A stretch of DNA of 64,000 bases from contig CAQKRU010000002.1 in assembly GCA_948823415.1 (NCBI GenBank), positions 1 to 64,000 of the forward strand. Direction: 5' to 3'. The position numbers were made by a program, and so were the translations under genes. Within the stretch, counting starts at the first letter, position 1. Each line of letters begins with the position of its first letter. The DNA is from an uncultured Eubacteriales bacterium (lineage in GTDB: Bacteria; Bacillota; Clostridia; Oscillospirales; Acutalibacteraceae). The notes under the pieces were generated by a model, which worked only from the letters and a program-made list of their open reading frames with translations, was not told the DNA's origin and made no database searches. Below, piece by piece: positions 60,440-64,000 of this stretch.

Positions 60440-60847
60440 ATGAATGTTGATAGTATGGTTGTTGAAACGGTCGCAGTAATGGGACGGATTGTACCTCGGG
60501 ATGAAGCGGAGAAAGGTTTAGAGCCTGAAAAGAAAAAGAGGAAAGTCTCGCCGAATGTAGGTTTGGGCCTTAAGAAACATGTTGATAAAATGAGGAACAA
60601 TCCGGAGTATCGGCAAATGATGGTTGAAAAATATAAAAAAAATAGGCCAAATGCGATTGCTGTGGATATGATAGATAAAGAGACTTTGGAGGTTGTTAAG
60701 ACTTTTTCTAAGATCATGGACGGTGCGAATTGGATTCGCGAGAACACAGCGTACAAGAAGGCTGACTACGCGACGATAAATAAAATTTGCAAGAAGCAGG
60801 GCAAGACCGCATATGGCTATAAATGGAGATATGTGAAGGATAGGTAA
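60440..60847 (+). CDS. Small basic protein with NUMOD1-like DNA-binding motif
   Basis: 135 residues. The C-terminal half (IMDGANWIRENTAYKKADYA, then INKICKKQGKTAYGYKWRY) matches the NUMOD1-type helix-turn-helix that accompanies homing endonucleases and some phage nucleases. The middle is basic (KKKRKVSPNVGLGLKKHVDK, then RNNPEYRQMMVEKYKKN), reminiscent of the linker of NUMOD3. No HNH or GIY-YIG catalytic domain is present, so this is either a stand-alone DNA-binding protein or a remnant of a mobile endonuclease. GGGGAG lies 12 bases before the ATG. Confidence 0.6.
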   Translation: MNVDSMVVETVAVMGRIVPRDEAEKGLEPEKKKRKVSPNVGLGLKKHVDKMRNNPEYRQMMVEKYKKNRPNAIAVDMIDKETLEVVKTFSKIMDGANWIRENTAYKKADYATINKICKKQGKTAYGYKWRYVKDR

Positions 60848-60873
60848 CCTGCCTTGCTTTGGGAGGTTTTTGT

Positions 60874-62394
60874 ATGAAGCGCCCGTTGCTGCTCATTATA
60901 ATGGATGGGTTTGGGATTACTCTAGACTCTGATAGAAGTGCAATAACTTGCGAAACGGCGCCGCATTTAAATGATCTTTTTAGAAAGTATCCTTTTGCAT
61001 TGCTAGAAGCTTCTGGTGAGAATGTCGGTTTGCCGGCAGGGCAGATGGGGAATAGCGAAGTTGGGCATATTAACATTGGCGCTGGTCGCGTGGTTTTTCA
61101 GGATTTAACGAGGATTAACAGTAACATCGAGGACGAGAGTTTTTTTGAAAATGCCGTGTTGAAGCAATCTATGTTATCGGCAAAAAAAAATAATTCGCGA
61201 TTGCATTTGATGGGCCTTTTATCCGACGGTGGAGCTCATAGCCATATTGGCCATTTGTTTGCGCTGATTAAGATGGCGAAGGGCCTTGGTTTGAGGAACG
61301 TTTATGTTCACGCTTTTTTGGATGGAAGAGACGTTTCGCCAAAATCTGGAGCGGGATTTATCAAAAAATGTGAAGCTGAGATGGAGCGAATTGGAGTTGG
61401 CAAAATCGGCACGATTATGGGCAGATTTTATTCGATGGATCGCGACAATCGCTGGGAGCGTACGAAAAAAGCCTATGATGCAATTGTGTGTGGGGCTGGT
61501 ATATGTAAAAAAAATCCGATTGCAGCGGTTGCGAATTTTTATGACTCGGGCGTAACAGATGAATTCATTGAGCCGATTATTTGTGATCGGGATGCTGCGG
61601 TGAGCGCTGGAGATTCGGTTATATTTTTTAATTTTCGCCCGGATAGAGCTTGCCAGCTTACCAGGGCCTTTATTGACGAGGGCTTTGCTAAGTTTGCAAG
61701 GCGAAAAGAGCTTTGCGGTCTAATAAATTTTGTATGTATGACGCGGTATAGCGATGAATTTGTTGGTGCTCTGGTAGCTTTTAAGGACGTGAAGTTGAAT
61801 AATACTTTGGCGGAGGTTCTTTCAAAAAATAATTTGACTCAGTTGAGAATTGCGGAAACAGAAAAATACGCGCATGTGACCTCCTTTTTTAATGGAGGCT
61901 CTGAGCGGGTATATGCAGGAGAAGACAGGACTTTGGTGCCATCGCCGAAGGTGGAGACTTATAATTTGAAGCCGGGGATGAGTGCGTATGAAATTACTAG
62001 AATCGTTAAGGAAAAAATAAAATTGCGAACGCACGATGTGATAATTTTAAACTTTGCTAATTGCGATATGGTCGGGCACACTGGCAATTTTGAAGCTACT
62101 AAGGCTGCGGTTAAAACTGTGGATTCTTGTGTTTATGAGTTTGTTAATGAAGTTCTAACTGCAGGCGGATGTTCGCTTATAACTGCGGACCATGGAAATG
62201 CCGAAAAAATGCTTGACGAAAATGGATCGCCTTTTACTGCGCATACGACTAACCCGGTGCCATTTTGCGTTGTAGGATATGAGTGCAAACTTAGGTCTGA
62301 TGGGAAACTTGCAGATATTGCGCCGACTGTGCTTGATGTTTTAAACTTGAGTAAACCTAAAGAAATGTCGGGAGAAAGCCTCATAATTAAATGA
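60874..62394 (+). CDS. gpmI: 2,3-bisphosphoglycerate-independent phosphoglycerate mutase
   Basis: Manganese-dependent glycolytic enzyme converting 3- to 2-phosphoglycerate. IIMDGFGI carries the first metal Asp, MGNSEVGHINIGAG the phospho-Ser near 62, HAFLDGRDVSPKSG, FNFRPDRA, ITADHGNAE and HTTNPVPF complete the metal and substrate sites. 506 residues. ATG 60874 follows GGGAGG by about eight bases. Its presence shows at least lower glycolysis is kept despite the ATP transporter. Confidence 0.97.
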   Translation: MKRPLLLIIMDGFGITLDSDRSAITCETAPHLNDLFRKYPFALLEASGENVGLPAGQMGNSEVGHINIGAGRVVFQDLTRINSNIEDESFFENAVLKQSMLSAKKNNSRLHLMGLLSDGGAHSHIGHLFALIKMAKGLGLRNVYVHAFLDGRDVSPKSGAGFIKKCEAEMERIGVGKIGTIMGRFYSMDRDNRWERTKKAYDAIVCGAGICKKNPIAAVANFYDSGVTDEFIEPIICDRDAAVSAGDSVIFFNFRPDRACQLTRAFIDEGFAKFARRKELCGLINFVCMTRYSDEFVGALVAFKDVKLNNTLAEVLSKNNLTQLRIAETEKYAHVTSFFNGGSERVYAGEDRTLVPSPKVETYNLKPGMSAYEITRIVKEKIKLRTHDVIILNFANCDMVGHTGNFEATKAAVKTVDSCVYEFVNEVLTAGGCSLITADHGNAEKMLDENGSPFTAHTTNPVPFCVVGYECKLRSDGKLADIAPTVLDVLNLSKPKEMSGESLIIK

Positions 62395-62407
62395 ACTTTT
62401 GCAGTGC

Positions 62408-62440
62408 AAAAAAATCTCCCGAGTTTTAAGCTCAGGAGAT
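62408..62440 (-). terminator. Terminator between gpmI and the DUF378 gene
   Basis: Arms 62414-62423 and 62431-62440 (ATCTCC-GAG/CTC-GGAGAT, one mismatch). On the minus strand a run of seven T follows; the plus-strand tail is A-rich, so it serves mainly the leftward gene. Confidence 0.75.
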
Positions 62441-62482
62441 AAAAAATAAAAGGGAGCTTTGTCTATAGCCATCTATCGCGGT

Positions 62483-62695
62483 TCACATTGAATGATGCAC
62501 GGAATCATCGCTGTCTTTGAACAGCAAAGAAATGCACCAAATTGCGGCAAGCGCCACGGCTGTATAGATTATACGGCTTACGATGTTCAGCTGGCCGCCA
62601 AACAGCCATCCGACTATGTCAAACTGAAAAATCCCGATGGAGCCCCAGTTGAGACCGCCGATGATAACTAAAATTAAGGCTAGTTTGTCCAACAT
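62483..62695 (-). CDS. DUF378 family small membrane protein (YuzA-like)
   Basis: 70 residues with two membrane helices: LALILVIIGGLNWGSIGIF (about 5-23), with the family GGLNWG motif, and IIYTAVALAAIWCISLLF near the end. Function unknown throughout the family. ATG 62695 follows GGGGTGAG by five bases; the GTG at 62704 lies within that site. Confidence 0.9.
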   Translation of the reverse strand: MLDKLALILVIIGGLNWGSIGIFQFDIVGWLFGGQLNIVSRIIYTAVALAAIWCISLLFKDSDDSVHHSM

Positions 62696-62849
62696 AATTC
62701 TCACCCCTTCTTTTTTTACGGTATAACCGCATAAATAGTATCGACCGTTTCGCGGCTTTTATGCATCGGCCTTTACAATATTTTTTGAAATACACATTAT
62801 AATTCAGTGGACTGTTTTACCATATTTTGCAAAATTTTGTTTATAGCTA

Positions 62850-62878
62850 TTGAATAATCAGTTTTTTTGATTTATAAT
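62850..62878 (+). promoter_or_regulatory. Promoter of the sodium symporter
   Basis: TTGAAT (62850-62855), 17-base spacer, perfect TATAAT (62873-62878); the leader would be only about 15 bases. Confidence 0.75.
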
Positions 62879-62899
62879 GTAAAAATGGGGTGGTTAATT

Positions 62900-64000
62900 A
62901 TGCCAATTTCAGAAGGTCCGGTAAAGGACAGCACATTAAATGCAAATAGAGACACATTTCGAACAAAATTCGGATTCATTTGGGCGTGCGTTGGTTCGGC
63001 AGTAGGAATCGGAACTGTTTGGATGTTTCCGTATCGATTGGGGCAGTATGGCGGCGCGGTGTTTTTGATCGAATATATTATATTCACGGTGCTTTTAGGA
63101 ATACCCGGAGTTATCGGCGAGATGGCGTTTGGCCGCGCGATGAAGTCCGGCCCCATAGGCGCATTTGCAGGCGCCACAAAAAAGAAGTTTAACCGACCAT
63201 TTGGCAAGTTTTTAGGTGTGATCCCTGTTTTGGGCGCTTTGTGCATTGCAATCGGTTATTCTGTAGTGGTTGGATGGATAATACGCTTTTTGGCTTCGAG
63301 TATTTCTGGAGAATTGCTACAGCAAAAGGATACAGTAGCTTTGTTTGCAAACATTTCCGGAGATTTTGGCAATGTGGTTAGCCATCTGGCGGGGTTTTTG
63401 ATAGTTTTTTTGATAATGATATTCGGAATTTCGAACGGGATAGAAAAGCTGAACAAAGTCCTGATGCCCCTGTTCTTCATATTGTTTGTAATCTTAGCGA
63501 TAAAGGCGGCGCTTTTGCCGGGCTCGTTTCGAGGGTACGACTATCTGTTCAATTTCGATTTTGCACAATTCCTTGAGCCACAAAACTGGATTTATGCATT
63601 GGGACAAGCCTTTTTTTCGCTATCGCTAGCGGGTTCCGGAACGCTGATATATGGTAGCTACTTGAAGGACGACGAAGACATAATTTATTGTGCAAAAAAT
63701 GTGGCGCTGTTTGACGTCTTGGCGGGAATTATAGCCGCATTGGCGATTATTCCTGCGATGTTTTCCTTTGGATTAGAGTCGCAAGCGGGGCCGTCATTAT
63801 TGTTTGTTGCGATGCCCCAGGTCTTTGCTGGAATGCCTTTTGGGCGTTTTTTTGAAATTATTTTTTTCACAGCGATACTCTTCGCAGCCGTAACGTCGAT
63901 CATAAACCTCTTTGAAGTGCCGATAGAAGGCCTGCAGACCAAATTTAACTTGCCAAGGAACTTAGCAGTGACCATAGTTATAGCCACATCCGCGGCGATA
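62900..64000 (+). CDS. Neurotransmitter:sodium symporter (NSS/SNF) family transporter, partial
   Basis: Sodium-coupled importer of amino acids or amines of the LeuT fold; 367 codons are present and the frame runs off the right edge. Helix 1 shows the unwound sodium/substrate site WACVGSAVGIGTVWMFPYRL (about 22-41). Helix 3 onwards includes GYSVVVGWIIRF, and helix 6 is QAFFSLSLAGSGTLIYGSY, the other unwound helix. The ATG at 62900 lies seven bases after GGGGTGG. Substrate cannot be told from the sequence. Confidence 0.93.
   Translation, partial: MPISEGPVKDSTLNANRDTFRTKFGFIWACVGSAVGIGTVWMFPYRLGQYGGAVFLIEYIIFTVLLGIPGVIGEMAFGRAMKSGPIGAFAGATKKKFNRPFGKFLGVIPVLGALCIAIGYSVVVGWIIRFLASSISGELLQQKDTVALFANISGDFGNVVSHLAGFLIVFLIMIFGISNGIEKLNKVLMPLFFILFVILAIKAALLPGSFRGYDYLFNFDFAQFLEPQNWIYALGQAFFSLSLAGSGTLIYGSYLKDDEDIIYCAKNVALFDVLAGIIAALAIIPAMFSFGLESQAGPSLLFVAMPQVFAGMPFGRFFEIIFFTAILFAAVTSIINLFEVPIEGLQTKFNLPRNLAVTIVIATSAAI

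Noticed and set aside
1..64000. CRISPR arrays, insertion sequences, tRNA or rRNA genes
   Set aside because: No regularly spaced direct repeats, transposase frames, rRNA blocks or complete tRNA cloverleaf were seen; the only T-loop-like GGTTC..CC found with CCA belongs to tmRNA.

Overview
This is a gene-dense window from a low-to-moderate-GC Gram-positive bacterium, most likely a Clostridia (Oscillospirales-like) lineage. Evidence: remA-gmk-rpoZ-priA-def-fmt-rlmN-prpC-prkC; infC-rpmI-rplT; plsX-rnc-smc-ftsY; yqeK-rsfS-leuS; a large SRP RNA followed by dnaX-ebfC-recR; smpB-ssrA; a PASTA kinase; AAGGAGG-type ribosome sites and TTGACA/TATAAT promoters. The decisive oddity is a stand-alone Tlc-type ATP/ADP translocase (17705-19219), a transporter otherwise found mainly in obligate intracellular bacteria. 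Together with several conserved operon slots that have lost genes (coaBC, rsmB, rsgA, acpP, nadD, efp), this suggests a host-dependent, probably intracellular Clostridia symbiont. That lifestyle is inference.

Layout. 1-1294 (-): a calcium-type FG-GAP lipoprotein (cut by the edge) and trmB. 1473-11209 (+): a housekeeping run from remA to prkC. 11222-19317: a split TSUP transporter, a membrane-anchored cohesin-like surface protein and potABCD polyamine uptake on the minus strand, then the divergent ATP/ADP translocase. 19318-28445: galE, a RING/zinc-ribbon membrane protein, prfB without the usual frameshift, a Na/Pi transporter, a LURP-one-like protein, typA, a hemolysin-III protein and a SpoIVFA/SpoIVFB-like protease pair. 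28676-29878 (-): a secreted papain-like protease. 30225-51210 (+): translation, DNA and lipid genes (infC with a probable AUU start, rpmI, rplT, a SpoU methylase, dprA, topA, trmFO, plsX, rnc, smc, ftsY, yhbY, yqeK, rsfS, leuS, rpsU, yqeG, aroQ, an M24 peptidase, radA).

51325-54104 is an accessory envelope region. It holds two small double-glycine-leader peptides with near-identical promoter/leader cassettes, a polysaccharide deacetylase and a GH25 muramidase. 54288-58387 holds SRP RNA, dnaX, ebfC, recR, smpB and tmRNA. Directly after the tmRNA lies a small accessory block (58442-60847): a secreted protein of unknown function, an acetyltransferase-fold protein with a signal peptide, and a NUMOD-like DNA-binding protein. 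The window closes with gpmI, a DUF378 protein and a truncated neurotransmitter:sodium symporter.

Taken together, a compact core is combined with import of energy (ATP), polyamines, phosphate and amino acids or amines, plus a disproportionate set of exported proteins that could act on a host or on neighbours. I saw no rRNA, tRNA, insertion sequence, prophage or CRISPR array. All assignments are by eye; no database search was run.
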